Of a stretch of DNA of 62,578 nt, positions 62,518-62,578 are shown piece by piece. The stretch comes from an uncultured Mediterraneibacter sp. (GTDB taxonomy: Bacteria > Bacillota > Clostridia > Lachnospirales > Lachnospiraceae), in contig NZ_CAKRGI010000011.1 in NCBI RefSeq assembly GCF_934330165.1, positions 1 to 62,578 on the forward strand. The letters run 5' to 3'. Under the pieces are notes generated by a model. It ran no database searches, was not told where the DNA came from, and worked only from the letters and a program-made list of their open reading frames with translations. Position 1 is the stretch's first letter, and each line of letters begins with the position of its first letter. A program made the translations under genes and the position numbers.

Positions 62518-62578
62518 GGTTATGCCCTCGACCTATTAGTAACAGTCAGCTCCATGTGTTGCCACACTTCCACCTCTG
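62518..62578 (-). rRNA. 23S ribosomal RNA, 3' end (partial)
   Basis: The last 61 bases read on the minus strand as the conserved 3' end of 23S rRNA: GGCAACACATGGAGCTGAC, then ACTAATAGGTCGAGG and the closing ATAACC. The rest lies beyond the window. The 3' end is placed at about 62518 by homology with the usual terminal AACC. No 5S gene lies between it and the terminator. Confidence 0.93.

Noticed and set aside
1..62578. CRISPR arrays, insertion sequences, prophage or integrase genes
   Set aside because: No regular spacer-repeat pattern and no transposase, integrase or phage structural gene is seen.

Overview
The window looks like a chromosomal segment of a gut Firmicute of the Lachnospiraceae type. 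Reasons: moderate GC, the gene cluster priA-def-fmt-(Zn protease)-rsmB-rlmN-prpC-prkC-rsgA-rpe-thiN, a meso-diaminopimelate-type MurE, sortase-anchored surface proteins with LPQTG/LPTTG and VKTGD-type ends, strong AGGAGG ribosome binding sites and a HrcA/CIRCE-controlled clpB. No plasmid, phage or insertion-sequence genes are seen.

Layout. (1) 1-4140: an AT-rich accessory patch, all on the minus strand: an XRE/zinc-ribbon regulator cut by the window edge, a DUF1016 PD-(D/E)xK nuclease flanked by 22-bp direct repeats, and a tight three-gene unit XRE - ImmA/IrrE metalloprotease - PIN-like nuclease. (2) 4208-19306: a long minus-strand housekeeping block (thiN to murE and dinB) for translation, tRNA/rRNA modification, peptidoglycan and PASTA-kinase signalling. 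(3) 19361-25227: a sortase C pilus operon (tip protein, LPQTG backbone pilin, sortase) whose promoter lies just downstream of a run of 10 G. (4) 25324-28115: clpB with a CIRCE-like operator. (5) 28248-30879: a small exported protein, then on the plus strand a striking leader with tandem Shine-Dalgarno/mini-ORF repeats ending in a terminator, then a second promoter and a structured leader with terminator in front of a MATE efflux pump. (6) 30945-31064: tRNA-Trp. (7) 31123-35164: LysR regulator, SLC13 permease and the two subunits of L-tartrate dehydratase. (8) 35226-38301: secreted nuclease lipoprotein, signal peptidase I, 5-formyl-THF cyclo-ligase, cytidylate-kinase-like protein. (9) 38314-44785: livHMGF-type ABC transporter and a TRAP transporter. 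(10) 45045-54704: a hydroaromatic-acid unit: YdiB-like quinate/shikimate dehydrogenase, YdiM/N-like MFS transporter, type I dehydroquinase, an alpha/beta hydrolase and a GntP permease in one operon, two LysR regulators, and an Fe-S flavin enoate/enone reductase. (11) 54790-55965: LivK-type binding protein, probably the missing partner of livHMGF. (12) 56202-62165: a 1987-residue wall-anchored GH84 hexosaminidase. (13) 62288-62578: a possible 32-codon ORF, an rrn terminator and the 3' end of a 23S rRNA gene with no 5S gene behind it.

How it fits together: the right half is an import-and-use region for diet- or host-derived compounds (tartrate, quinate/shikimate and perhaps their hydroxycinnamate esters, glycan GlcNAc), each module with its own LysR regulator or transporter. 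The best candidates for undescribed biology are the SD/mini-ORF array and structured leader ahead of the MATE gene, the quinate-ester operon coupled to an enoate-reductase-type flavoenzyme, the XRE-ImmA-PIN triad, and the homopolymer upstream of the pilus promoter.
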